In this document: one piece after another, positions 1 to 9,939 of the stretch
Numbering within the stretch: position 1 is the stretch's first letter
Layout: each line of letters starts with the position of its first letter
Origin: Pseudomaricurvus alcaniphilus
Lineage (GTDB): Bacteria; Pseudomonadota; Gammaproteobacteria; Pseudomonadales; Cellvibrionaceae
Direction: 5' to 3'
Length of the DNA: 64,000 bases
NCBI RefSeq assembly: GCF_011440395.1
Contig: NZ_JAAOIX010000004.1
Span: 1-64,000, forward strand
Notes under the pieces: generated by a model
Seen by the model: only the letters and a program-made list of their open reading frames with translations
Database searches by the model: none
Told to the model about the DNA's origin: nothing
Translations under genes and position numbers: made by a program

Positions 1-3000
1 GGTACCGTCGTTGTTGTTGACCACGCTGCCCTCGGCAGGCGCGCTGGTGATGTCGAAGGTGTGGATGTCGGTGGTATCGGCGTCACCCGCGACGACAAAA
101 GTGCCGTCAACCGTCGCGCCGCCTTCATCCGCGCTGATGGCGACCGCGCTGGCGCTCGGCTGGTCGTTGCTGCCGGTCACAGTGACGGTCACAGTAGCCG
201 ATGTACTGGTGGCATTGCCGGTGCCGGAATCATCAATGGCGGTGTAGGTAAAAGTCACATCGCGGGTTTCACCGTCGGCCAGGTCCTGGAAATCACTGCC
301 GGGATCAAAGGTGAAGGTACCGTCGTTGTTGTTCACCACACTGCCTTCAGCCGGCGCGCTGGTGATATCGAAAGTGTGGCTGTCGCTGGTGTCGGCATCA
401 CCGGTCAGCACAAAGGTGCCGTCGACGGTCGCGCCGTCTTCATCGGCACTGATGGCTACCGCGCCGGCGGTGGGCTGGTCGTTAGTGCCGGTCACGGTCA
501 CTGTTACCGTGGCGGCAGTACTGGTGGCATTGCCAGTGCCGGAATCATCGATGGCGGTGTAAGTAAAAGTCACATCGCGGGTTTCACCGTCGGCCAGGTC
601 CTGGAAATCACTGCCCGGGTCGAAGGTGAAGGTGCCGTCGTTGTTATTGACCACGCTGCCCTCGCTGGGCGCGCTGGTGATATCGAAGGTGTGATCGTCG
701 CTGCTGTCGGCGTCGCCCGCCAGCACAAAGGTGCCGTCGACGGTCGCGCCGTCCTCATCCGCACTGATGGCTACCGCGCTGGCGCTCGGCTGGTCGTTGG
801 TACCCGTTACCGTGACGGTTACTGTGGCTGAAGTACTGGTGGCGTTGCCGGTACCGGAATCATCAATCGCGGTGTAGGTAAAGGTCACATCGCGGGTCTC
901 ACCGTCGGCCAGGTCCTGGAAATCACTACCGGGATCGAAGGTAAAGGTGCCATCGTTGTTGTTCACCACGCTGCCCTCGCTGGGCGCGCTGGTGATATCG
1001 AAGGTGTGATCGTCGCTGCTGTCGGCGTCGCCCGCCAGCACAAAGGTACCGCCGACAGTCGTGCCGTCTTCATCCGCACTGATGGCTACCGCGCTGGCGC
1101 TCGGCTGGTCGTTGGTACCCGTTACCGTGACGGTTACTGTGGCTGAAGTACTGGTGGCGTTGCCGGTACCGGAATCATCAATCGCGGTGTAGGTAAAGGT
1201 CACATCGCGGGTCTCACCGTCGGCCAGATCCTGGAAGTCACTGCCCGGATCGAAGGTGAAGGTACCGTCGTTGTTGTTGACCACACTGCCCTCGCTGGGC
1301 GCGCTTGTGATGTCGAAGGTGTGACTGTCGGTGGTATCGGCGTCGCCCGCGACTACAAAGGTGCCGTCAACCGTGGCACCGTCTTCATCGGCACTGATGG
1401 CGACCGCGCTGGCGCTCGGCTGGTCGTTGGTACCCGTTACCGTGATGGTCACCGTGGCCGAAGCACTGGTCGCGTTGCCAGTGCCAGAGTCGTCAATGGC
1501 CGTGTAGGTAAAAGTCACGTCACGGGTTTCACCGTCGGCCAGGTCCTGGAAATCACTGCCGGGATCGAAGGTAAAGGTGCCGTTGTTGTTATTGACCACG
1601 CTGCCCTCGCTGGGCGCGCTGGTGATATCGAAGGTGTGATCGTCGCTGCTGTCGGCGTCGCCCGCCAGCACAAAGGTACCGTCGACAGTCGTGCCGTCTT
1701 CATCCGCACTGATGGCTACGGCACCCGCGGTAGGCTGATCGTTGCTGCCGGTCACGGTGACGGTCACTGTGGCCGATGTACTGGTGGCATTGCCGGTACC
1801 GGAGTCATCAATCGCGGTGTAGGTAAAGGTCACGTCACGGGTTTCGCCGTCGGCCAGGTCCTGGAAGTCACTGCCGGGATCGAAGGTAAAGGTGCCGTCG
1901 TTGTTGTTCACCACGCTGCCCTCGCCGGGCGCGCTGGTGATATCAAAGGTGTGGCTGTCAGTCGTGTCCGCATCGCCACCCAACTGGAAACTGCCGCTGA
2001 CGGTAGCACCGTCTTCATCGGCACTGATGGCGACGGCATCGGCGGTGGGCTGGTCATTAGTGCCGGTCACTGTCACCGACACAGTCGCAGTAGTACTGGT
2101 ATCGTTTACCCAACCTGAATTATCGATGGCGATATAGTCAAAAGTTACAATACGGGTTTCACCCTTCGCCAGATCCTGGAAGTCACTGCCGGGATCGAAG
2201 GTAAAACTGCCGTCATTGTTGTTGATAACGCTGCCTTCACTGGGGCTGCTGGTGATAGTAAAGGTATGGGAATCACCAACATCCGCATCAGATACAGAGA
2301 AATTGTCGGTAACCGTAACGCTGTCTTCGACTGCTGCGATAGCGACTGCATTGGCAATGGGCTGCGCATTACCGCCGACGCCACTCACGGTAATCGTGAT
2401 AACCGTCGAGGTGCTGGTCGCATTGGCCGTACCGGAATTATCCGTGGCGGTGTAGGTAAAAGTCGCATCGCGGGTAGCACCGGCGGCCAGGTCGAGGAAA
2501 TCCGTGCCCGGATCGAAGGTAAAGGTGCCGTCGTTGTTATTGATCACACTGCCTTCGATGGGTGAGCTGGTAATGGCGAAGGTATGTGTATCATTACTAT
2601 CGCTATCTGCCACCAGGAAGCTGTCGGTCACTGTCGCGCCCGATGAGAGCACACCCGCGCCGATAACACTGGCGGTCGGTCGGTCGTTAGTACCGGTCAC
2701 CGTGACGGTTACAGTGGCGGCGACACTGGTATCATTACTTTCACCAGAGTCATCGGTAACCGTGTAATTAAAGGTCACATCCCGGGTTTCACCTTCGGCC
2801 AGGTCCTGGAAATCGCTGCCGGGATCGAAGGTGAAGGTGCCGTCGTTGTTGTTGATTACGCTGCCTTCAGCAGGCGAACTGGTGATGGCAAAAGTGTGGC
2901 TATCGGCGGTATCGGCATCGCTGCCGAGTACAAAGGCACCGTTGACGGTAGCGCCGTCTTCGTCAGCGTTAATGGCCACCGCACTGGCAGTGGGCCGGTC

Positions 3001-3640
3001 GTTACTGCCAGTCACTGTTACGGTCACTATCGCAGTGGTACTGGTAGCGTTACCGGTACCAGAATCATCAACAACCGTGTAATTAAAGGTCACATCGCGA
3101 GTTTCACCTTCGGCCAGATCCTGAAAGTCCGTGCCCGGATCAAAAGTAAAGGTGCCATCACCATTATTTACAACGCTGCCCTCGGACGGCGTGCTGGTGA
3201 TGTCAAAAGTGTGACTATCGCTGCTATCGGCATCGCTGGCCAGTACAAAACTGCCGTCGACGGTAGCCCCATCTTCATCAGCATTGATGGCTACAGCACC
3301 CGCCACAGGTTGGTCATTAGTACCAGTTACAGTCACAGTCACGGTCGCCGCGGTACTGGTATCGTTGGCCGCGCCGGAGTTGTCGGTTGCGGTGTAATTA
3401 AAGGTCACATCCCGGGTTTCACCATCAGCCAGGTCCTGGAAATCTGTACCTGGATCAAAAGTAAAGGTCCCATCGTTATTGTTGATGACACTACCTTCAG
3501 CGGGTGCACTGGTGATGTCGAAAGTGTGACTGTCGCCGCTGTCGACATCGCTGACAGAGAAACTGCCAGATACAGTGGTACCGTCTTCATCGGCATTCAC
3601 TGCAACCGCGTTGGCGGTCGGTCGGTCATTGGCTGCCGCC
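1..3640 (-). repeat. Tandem 315-bp coding repeats (VCBS/cadherin-like)
   Basis: A conserved anchor (around the ACGGGTTTCACC block on the plus strand) recurs at 261, 576, 891, 1206, 1521, 1836, 2151, 2469, 2781, 3096 and 3411. Spacing is 315 bases with two small exceptions of 318 and 312. Each unit encodes 105 residues. Units near base 1 are almost identical; those above 2150 have diverged. The array continues past the window edge. Confidence 0.95.
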
Positions 3641-6600
3641 ACTGTAACCGTCGCCGCCAAACCCGGAGTAGCGGTGTCGACGCCGCCATTGGCGGTACCA
3701 CCACTGTCAGTAACACTGCTGACGGTTACGGTGCGGTTACCGGTAGTCGGGTCGTTGTTGGTGTTGCGATAGGTAATGGCGTCAAACACTCCCTCGGCAG
3801 TATCCGAGGCCATGGCGCCACCGGATAAGGTCAGGGTGGCGGTCGAGCCCACCACACTGACGTTAAAGGTGAGTCCGTTAACGCCCGTGGAGCCTGAGGT
3901 GCCGTTAGTCAGGGTGATATCAATACCGTCGACATTAATAATTTCAAGAAAATCGTTGACGTTGGCCACGGTGAGTACAAAACCGCTGATAGTGTCACCG
4001 CTCTCGATGGCATCAATTTCTGTGCTGCTAAACAGATTAACCGCCGCCCCGCCCTCGGTATAAGTAGGGGTTAGGGCGTTGGTGGTAAACGTAGGGGCAT
4101 CATTGACATTGACCACAGCCACTGTAGCAGCGCTGGTCACGTCCTCGATAGTTCCACCGGCATCGGTATAGCGCACCGCGACAGTCATTGTCGCGCCAAC
4201 GTCGGCATCATCGAGAACGTAGGTACTGGCGGTAGCGCCACTGATGTCGCTGCCATCCCGCTGCCATTGGTAGGTAAAGCTGCCGAGGCCATCGGCGTCG
4301 GTAATGCCACTGGGATCTGCAGTGAGAGTTTGATCCTCCATGACCGTACCCGTAATAACCACAGTGCCGCTCGGTACGCTGTTAGTGGCTACCTGGGAAT
4401 GGTAAAACGAAAACGCATCTATGCCTTCGGCCCAGGTATCGAGACCAACATCGGAGCCATCCAGAAACAATGACACGGTGCCGGCATTATTACCGGAGCC
4501 TAGGGTGGTCTGGGTCATATTAAGAGCGTAGATATCCTGGCTGGTGCCGACCACTGTATTGTCGAGGAAGACACCGGTATTACCATCGGTGGCCACCAGA
4601 ATTGTGCCTTCGTTAAAGGTTTGCCCGCCAATGGTATAACCGACTTCCAGCAGTTCCAGCCCCAGCGGACCATCCTCAAACAGCCATTTAGAGGGGACCG
4701 GGCTGTCTTTGCCGTTGATTAAGGTTTGCAGCGTACCATCGTGCGGGTCTACCGACAGGTCACCAGGCGTGTATACCTGTATGTCGTACCGCTTACCCCC
4801 GGAGAGATCGGTTATCAGAAAGGTGCCTTTCTGCAATTCGACATCAGCCACTGTAGTATCGGCTTCCACTAGCGAAATACCGCTAATACCCCAATTGCCC
4901 GGATGGGAAAACAGCAACTCAAAAGTACCCGCGCTGTAATCACCGGCGACGTCAGGACGAAAACGAACTACATCGTCGATGCCCACTGCCAGCGAATTGC
5001 TGCTAGTGAGAGTATCACTGGACCAGAGCGACAACAGCACATCGCCTTCAAGCAAATTGATGGGCGTACCCGTACCTACAGAAATATCCGCGGTCACATA
5101 ATGCAGAGCGCTGATGTCGGCATTGTTGCTGGCGGAAAAATTATCGATATCAAACGCCCAGCCAAAGTTGCCACTGCTGTCCGCGCCAAAGCCGTTGGCA
5201 TCGGGATCAAAATTGATGACATCGGAGTCGTTCCAGGAATCCAGTCCCGTGGTGCCGCTGGGTGACGGTACATTGTGGGCGGTGGAGAGCCAAAGGGTAT
5301 TGGCGTTGTAGCCAACCTCAAAATCATCAATATACAGCGCCGCACCGGCATCCAGGCCGGCATCTGTATTAAAGCGGAACCAGGTGGTACGAGACGCGTA
5401 ATTGGTGATGGAAAAGTCGAGAGAGGTGGGGCTGGCATCCGAGCCGCCGCCGGAATTGTCAAAGGTGTAAGCCGTGCTCCAGGTAACACCGTCGGCGGAG
5501 ACTTCCAGGTAGACCTTGTCGTCGCCGTCGCTAAAGTTATCGCGCTGATAGTTGAACTGCAGTTCCAGCGAACCATTGGCATCACTGGTATGGGTGATAA
5601 CGCGCTCCAGCTGGACACTACCGGCGCCGCCACCTATCTGCAAGACGTCATCGGCGCCCAGAGTTGTGACTTTGATTGCGCCGCTGCCGACGCTGCCATC
5701 ATCACCGCTCTCGACCCAGGGATTGCCACTCCAATCTATGCTGCCGTCACTGTTGTCGTAGGCGACACTACTAAAATAATCCGCATACTGGGTAGGGACG
5801 ATTACTTTCGCAGCCAAACCCGGGGAAGATGTCTCTACACCGCCATTCGCAGTACCACCACTATCGGTAATACTGGTCACCGTGACGCTGCGACTGCCAA
5901 AACTCACTTCGCTACTGCTGTTGCGGTAAGTAATGGCATTGAATATTCCCTCGGCAGTAGTGGCAGTCATGGCGCCGCCGCTAATGGTCACCGTGGCCGT
6001 GGTGCCAGTAACACTGACGCTGTAGCCGAGGCTGTTGGTGGTGGTGGTGCCACTGTTGCCATTGCTGAGAGCGATATCCAGCCCGTCAATAGCCAGGTAT
6101 TCCGTGGTGTCGCTGACGTTGCTCACCGTCAGCACAAAGCCGCTGATGGTATCGCCGCTCTCGATGGTATCAATCGCGGTGCCGCTGAACAGGTTGACCG
6201 CGGCACCACCGGCGGTATAACCGGGTGTCAGGGCGGTGGTGGTAAAGGTGGGAGCGTCATTGACGTTCACTACCGCCGCTGTCTCTGCGCTGGTGACCAG
6301 TTCCGCTGTGCCACCGCCATCGGTATAGCTGACCTCAACGCTCATCAAGGCACCTACATCGGCATCGTCAAGCGCATAGGTACTCGCGTCGGCGCCACTG
6401 ATCGGCGTACCGTCTCGTAACCACTGATAATTGAATGTGCCGAGGCCATCGGCATCAGCCAGGCTACTGGTATCCGCGCTCAGGGTCTGGTCTTCCATCA
6501 CAGTGCCGGTGATGTCAACCGACCCGCTGGGCAGGGTATTACTTCTCTGCGGTACAAACAGCGAAATGGCATCCAGGCTTTCAGCGACCAGATCCAGGCC

Positions 6601-8907
6601 TACATCCCCGCCATCGTAAAACAGCGACACGGCGCCGCGGGTCGAGCCGGAGTTGAGGTAGGTTTGGGTCAGGTTCAAGGCGTAGATATCGTAGCGGGTT
6701 TCAATCACCCAATTGGCCGGATCGGTATCCAGTTTTATGCCACTGTCGAGGTTCATAGTCATCAACAGCGTGCCCTCAGCCAGGGTCACACCACCGATAG
6801 TCACTTCATTCTCGATCAGTTCCAGCCCCTCCGGACCGGAGGGAAAGATATCGTTGTCGACCACCAACTCTTCGGAACCCAGGATAAACACTTGCTGAGT
6901 GATATTGGTAGGTGAAGCCGACAGATCCCCCGGGGTCACCAACAGAATGTCACGAGCATTAGGCCCACCGGCAACGGTGATCAGGAAGGTTCCCTCGTCC
7001 AGGGTGGTATCCGCAGATACCACGGTAGATTCCTCAACCAGGGTCAGACCAGTCAGGTTCTGGGGGCCTGAGCTGGTAAAAATACGCTGAAAGGTACCGG
7101 CAGAATAATCACCCGCCACATCCGGCCGATAGCGCACCACATCGTTATCATTCGCTATCAGGATATTACTGCTCACCAGGGTCTCGGTGCCGGTGGTGGA
7201 AAACAATACGTCTCCCTCAAGCAAATTGATGGGGCTGCCGCCCGTACCCACTGAAATATCCTTGGTCACGTAGTGAATCGCATCGATATCGCTGTCGAAC
7301 AGCGGATAGTCGATAAAGCGGTCCGACTCCATGACCCAACCGAAGCTGCCGCTGGTAGCGTCGCCAAAACCGCCGGCATCCGGCGCAAAGTTGAGTACGT
7401 CGGAGTCCTGCCAGGAGTCCTGGCCCGGCGCACCGCTGGGGGATACGACATCGCCCTCAGTGGACAACCACAGGGTGTTGGTATTGAATTTGACTTCAAA
7501 ATCATCGATATACAACGCCGCACCGGCGTCCAGGCCAGCATCAGTATTGAAGCGGATCCAGGTGGTGCGGGAGTCGTAATTGGTGACGTAAAACTCCAGG
7601 GTGCTGAGACTGGCGTCCGAGCCACCGCCTGAGTTGTCAAAAGTATGGATTGTGCTCCAGGAAGCGCCGTTGTCCGAGATTTGCAGATAAACCTTGTCGT
7701 CACCGTCGCTAAAATTATTGCGCTGGTAGTCGAACGACAGCTCCAGCGAACCGTTGGCGTCACTGGTGTGGGTCACCGCCCGCTCCAGCTTGAGGCTGCC
7801 GGAACCGCCGCCAATCTTGAGCAGATCGTCGGCGCCCAGAGTCGTGACCATGATCGCGCCGCTGCTAGCGCTGCCGTCATCACCACTCTCAGCCCAGGGG
7901 TTAGCACTCCAGTCAAGGGCGCCGTCGCTGTTGTTGTAGGCCACGCTTGAAAATGAATCGCCGTATTGATGGGTCGAGAGCACGCCGCTCCAGCTCGATT
8001 GCAGTGCCAGGCTAAAAGGTATATTGGCCTGGATACTCCCCAGCTGGAACTCCAGCTCCCAGTCGCCGCCCAAATCTGCGGCACCGGTGAGGTCGTCACT
8101 GGCGGCCACATCGGCGCCGGTGAGCTCAGCCAGGGCTTGCAACAAGTCCTGACCGCTGGCGTCGGCGGCCAGGTTACAGCCGTAGATCAGCAAATCCGCA
8201 TCGCTGTTGAGGCCCGTGGACCAACTGGCGATCAAATCGGCAAATTCACCGAGGGACGCCTGGTCGAGCCAGGTATTGCCCAACTGCACACCGCCGGCCT
8301 TACCGTGGGAGACCAGGTGCACGGCATCGATGTTCTCCGCCCCGTTGAGGTAGTCGCTGATGATGGCGATGCCATCGCTGCTGCGGTCAATTGCAATGAT
8401 CTGGTAATCGGTGGCGCTGCTGCTGACGATGCCATCGATCAGGGTTTGGTAGTCGGGGGTGGCGGTGTCGACAAAGATGATTTCCTGGCGCTGCTCGGCC
8501 ACGTCCGCCAGCGGCTGGGCTGCCAGCAACTCGTTCAACTGGGACAGGTCGAGCGCGGTATGCTGCTGGCGGCCGGAATCCCTGCCATCATCATTGGCGG
8601 GGTTAAAATCCGTACCAGGGTTAAAATCCGTGACCAGGTTATCGGCCAGTTGCTCGATTGATGCGAAGGAATCGAGCTGCTGCCGGGAGTCGTGATCGTC
8701 GTTGACCAGGCTGTCCAGGCTGCTGGAGAGCGGGTCCGCAGACAGTAAAATACGCGGCTCCAACCGCTCCAGTGTGCGCTTTCCCACCGGTGCAGCCGGC
8801 ACTTGCAAGCTGCCACGCAGCGCCCGCACCGAACAATAGGCACGCTGGCGCAGCCGCATTGCTCCCGCACCCAGGCCTTTCAACCAAACTCCAGTGGTAC
8901 TCTTCAC
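1..8907 (-). CDS. Giant LEPR-XLL/DUF4347/VCBS-repeat secreted protein, partial (C-terminus beyond window)
   Basis: One open frame of 2969 codons runs from a GTG at 8907 to the window edge with no stop. The GTG follows a GGGGA ribosome site and lies 30 bases after the adaptor gene, so the two are co-transcribed. The N-terminus carries LEPRILLSAD at residues 49-58, the LEPR-XLL motif known from long repetitive surface proteins. A DUF4347 domain follows at about 142-300, with GNTWLDQASL and LLIYGCNLAAD visible. Next come two copies of a module of about 726 residues, with a concanavalin-like part and an Ig-like part containing VTGTVMEDQTLTAD. Then come 105-residue VCBS/cadherin-like repeats containing NNNDGTFTFDPGSDFQDL. 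By family this is an exported or cell-surface adhesin-like protein. Export by the neighbouring adaptors is inference. The C-terminal secretion signal would lie outside the window. Confidence 0.93.
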   Translation of the reverse strand, partial: MKSTTGVWLKGLGAGAMRLRQRAYCSVRALRGSLQVPAAPVGKRTLERLEPRILLSADPLSSSLDSLVNDDHDSRQQLDSFASIEQLADNLVTDFNPGTDFNPANDDGRDSGRQQHTALDLSQLNELLAAQPLADVAEQRQEIIFVDTATPDYQTLIDGIVSSSATDYQIIAIDRSSDGIAIISDYLNGAENIDAVHLVSHGKAGGVQLGNTWLDQASLGEFADLIASWSTGLNSDADLLIYGCNLAADASGQDLLQALAELTGADVAASDDLTGAADLGGDWELEFQLGSIQANIPFSLALQSSWSGVLSTHQYGDSFSSVAYNNSDGALDWSANPWAESGDDGSASSGAIMVTTLGADDLLKIGGGSGSLKLERAVTHTSDANGSLELSFDYQRNNFSDGDDKVYLQISDNGASWSTIHTFDNSGGGSDASLSTLEFYVTNYDSRTTWIRFNTDAGLDAGAALYIDDFEVKFNTNTLWLSTEGDVVSPSGAPGQDSWQDSDVLNFAPDAGGFGDATSGSFGWVMESDRFIDYPLFDSDIDAIHYVTKDISVGTGGSPINLLEGDVLFSTTGTETLVSSNILIANDNDVVRYRPDVAGDYSAGTFQRIFTSSGPQNLTGLTLVEESTVVSADTTLDEGTFLITVAGGPNARDILLVTPGDLSASPTNITQQVFILGSEELVVDNDIFPSGPEGLELIENEVTIGGVTLAEGTLLMTMNLDSGIKLDTDPANWVIETRYDIYALNLTQTYLNSGSTRGAVSLFYDGGDVGLDLVAESLDAISLFVPQRSNTLPSGSVDITGTVMEDQTLSADTSSLADADGLGTFNYQWLRDGTPISGADASTYALDDADVGALMSVEVSYTDGGGTAELVTSAETAAVVNVNDAPTFTTTALTPGYTAGGAAVNLFSGTAIDTIESGDTISGFVLTVSNVSDTTEYLAIDGLDIALSNGNSGTTTTNSLGYSVSVTGTTATVTISGGAMTATTAEGIFNAITYRNSSSEVSFGSRSVTVTSITDSGGTANGGVETSSPGLAAKVIVPTQYADYFSSVAYDNSDGSIDWSGNPWVESGDDGSVGSGAIKVTTLGADDVLQIGGGAGSVQLERVITHTSDANGSLELQFNYQRDNFSDGDDKVYLEVSADGVTWSTAYTFDNSGGGSDASPTSLDFSITNYASRTTWFRFNTDAGLDAGAALYIDDFEVGYNANTLWLSTAHNVPSPSGTTGLDSWNDSDVINFDPDANGFGADSSGNFGWAFDIDNFSASNNADISALHYVTADISVGTGTPINLLEGDVLLSLWSSDTLTSSNSLAVGIDDVVRFRPDVAGDYSAGTFELLFSHPGNWGISGISLVEADTTVADVELQKGTFLITDLSGGKRYDIQVYTPGDLSVDPHDGTLQTLINGKDSPVPSKWLFEDGPLGLELLEVGYTIGGQTFNEGTILVATDGNTGVFLDNTVVGTSQDIYALNMTQTTLGSGNNAGTVSLFLDGSDVGLDTWAEGIDAFSFYHSQVATNSVPSGTVVITGTVMEDQTLTADPSGITDADGLGSFTYQWQRDGSDISGATASTYVLDDADVGATMTVAVRYTDAGGTIEDVTSAATVAVVNVNDAPTFTTNALTPTYTEGGAAVNLFSSTEIDAIESGDTISGFVLTVANVNDFLEIINVDGIDITLTNGTSGSTGVNGLTFNVSVVGSTATLTLSGGAMASDTAEGVFDAITYRNTNNDPTTGNRTVTVSSVTDSGGTANGGVDTATPGLAATVTVAAANDRPTANAVAVNADEDGTTVSGSFSVSDVDSGDSHTFDITSAPAEGSVINNNDGTFTFDPGTDFQDLADGETRDVTFNYTATDNSGAANDTSTAATVTVTVTGTNDQPVAGAVAINADEDGATVDGSFVLASDADSSDSHTFDITSTPSEGSVVNNGDGTFTFDPGTDFQDLAEGETRDVTFNYTVVDDSGTGNATSTTAIVTVTVTGSNDRPTASAVAINADEDGATVNGAFVLGSDADTADSHTFAITSSPAEGSVINNNDGTFTFDPGSDFQDLAEGETRDVTFNYTVTDDSGESNDTSVAATVTVTVTGTNDRPTASVIGAGVLSSGATVTDSFLVADSDSNDTHTFAITSSPIEGSVINNNDGTFTFDPGTDFLDLAAGATRDATFTYTATDNSGTANATSTSTVITITVSGVGGNAQPIANAVAIAAVEDSVTVTDNFSVSDADVGDSHTFTITSSPSEGSVINNNDGSFTFDPGSDFQDLAKGETRIVTFDYIAIDNSGWVNDTSTTATVSVTVTGTNDQPTADAVAISADEDGATVSGSFQLGGDADTTDSHTFDITSAPGEGSVVNNNDGTFTFDPGSDFQDLADGETRDVTFTYTAIDDSGTGNATSTSATVTVTVTGSNDQPTAGAVAISADEDGTTVDGTFVLAGDADSSDDHTFDITSAPSEGSVVNNNNGTFTFDPGSDFQDLADGETRDVTFTYTAIDDSGTGNATSASATVTITVTGTNDQPSASAVAISADEDGATVDGTFVVAGDADTTDSHTFDITSAPSEGSVVNNNDGTFTFDPGSDFQDLADGETRDVTFTYTAIDDSGTGNATSTSATVTVTVTGTNDQPSASAVAISADEDGTTVGGTFVLAGDADSSDDHTFDITSAPSEGSVVNNNDGTFTFDPGSDFQDLADGETRDVTFTYTAIDDSGTGNATSTSATVTVTVTGTNDQPSASAVAISADEDGATVDGTFVLAGDADSSDDHTFDITSAPSEGSVVNNNDGTFTFDPGSDFQDLADGETRDVTFTYTAIDDSGTGNATSTAATVTVTVTGTNDQPTAGAVAISADEDGATVDGTFVLTGDADTSDSHTFDITSAPAEGSVVNNNDGTFTFDPGSDFQDLADGETRDVTFTYTAIDDSGTGNATSTSATVTVTVTGSNDQPSASAVAISADEGGATVDGTFVVAGDADTTDIHTFDITSAPAEGSVVNNNDGT
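3640..8000 (-). repeat. Two diverged copies of a ~2.18-kb coding module
   Basis: Inside the giant gene, the stretch from about 8000 to 5800 is repeated from about 5800 to 3640. The block around 7634 matches that around 5456, an offset of 2178 bases. Both copies encode the FSSVAY start, the DNSGGGSDAS block, an INLLEGDVL segment and an Ig-like segment ending VVNVNDAPTFTT. They differ at many codons, so the duplication is not recent. Confidence 0.85.
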
Positions 8908-8937
8908 GCTGATTGCTCCCCGCTGATCAGTGCAACC

Positions 8938-9897
8938 TTAACGGGCTTGCATGGACACCTGTGGTTCAAGTGATTGCTCGTAAGCGGCTTGTTCCTCGAC
9001 GTTAAGAAACCGCAGTCCGCACTTGAGGCCAGCGGGTAATTGGTAATTCTCGTTGGGCAATTCCAGCCGCACCCCGAATGTGCCACTGGCGGCGTCGCCG
9101 ATGCGGTCTACCACGGTCACCTCTGCGTGATGCTTGCCGCTGGAGGCGGCTTCAGGGGCCACTTCCGCCACCATGCCCGGCTGGATACGTCCAAACAGGC
9201 TCATGGGTACGATCGCCTCTATGCGCAGGGGATTGATTTGCACAATCTGCAATATGGGTTGGTCTTCGATGTATTCGCCGGAGGATTTGTAAATTCGGGA
9301 GACAAAGCCATCGATGGTGGAACGAATGGTTTTCTGTTTCAGCTGCTCTTCCGCCCGCGCCAATTCCAGCGCCCGAATCTCTTCCAGGTCCCGGGCCTGG
9401 CGCAGCTTCCAGGCCGACAACTGGGCCTCGCGATCGGCGTCATCCTTGTGCCGGAAGGTCACTGCCTTCTTCTGGTAGAGGGAGTCGATACGGCGCTGCT
9501 CGCGCTCGTCGTAATTGAGATTGATCAGGCTGACCTGGGTATCGGCCTCGATGGCTGCGCGGCGCTTGGCCAATGCCACTGTAGCCCGCTCCACGCCGGC
9601 ATCCAGCTCGGCCACCACCTGGCCGCGCTGCACAAACTGGCTGCGCTCGACTTTGACATTGTCGATAACACCCGGCACCGCGCTGCTCATTTCAATGGTT
9701 TTGTAGGGGTTGATCACGCAGTCGACGGGCAGGATATCAGCCTGCGCATCAATGCCGGCGCCCCCCTGAGCAGCTTTGGCCCGATCAGCACTGTCAGCCG
9801 CAGCCCACTGGACCGGCGCCAGGATTGAGGTTAAAACCAGGGTTACTATGCCAACCGGTCGGGTAAATTGCCGTCCGTAGAAATGTTCGAATGCCAC
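8938..9897 (-). CDS. Periplasmic adaptor (HlyD/RND membrane-fusion family)
   Basis: A 319-residue protein. The N-terminus looks like a signal peptide ending near WAAA/DSAD, so it is probably periplasmic. A biotinyl-lipoyl-like half (VIDNVKVERSQFVQRGQVV) is followed by a long alpha-helical hairpin rich in E, R and L (about 110-190). The second lipoyl half (IRSTIDGFVSRIYKSSGEYI) and a beta-barrel come next. This is the usual order of membrane-fusion adaptors that bridge an inner-membrane pump to a TolC-type channel. It starts at a GTG with GGAG about ten bases upstream. It is the third gene of the operon and ends 30 bases before the giant-protein start, which makes that protein the likely cargo (inference). 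No pump ATPase or RND permease is adjacent. Confidence 0.85.
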   Translation of the reverse strand: MAFEHFYGRQFTRPVGIVTLVLTSILAPVQWAAADSADRAKAAQGGAGIDAQADILPVDCVINPYKTIEMSSAVPGVIDNVKVERSQFVQRGQVVAELDAGVERATVALAKRRAAIEADTQVSLINLNYDEREQRRIDSLYQKKAVTFRHKDDADREAQLSAWKLRQARDLEEIRALELARAEEQLKQKTIRSTIDGFVSRIYKSSGEYIEDQPILQIVQINPLRIEAIVPMSLFGRIQPGMVAEVAPEAASSGKHHAEVTVVDRIGDAASGTFGVRLELPNENYQLPAGLKCGLRFLNVEEQAAYEQSLEPQVSMQAR

Positions 9898-9939
9898 CGA
9901 GTTATCACTCCAAGAAAAAATACCAGATTGCTACTGCTT

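Noticed and set aside
61-3828. Several plus-strand open frames of up to 310 codons
   Set aside because: They are shadows of the repeated minus-strand gene; their products repeat with the same 105-codon period and lack ribosome sites.
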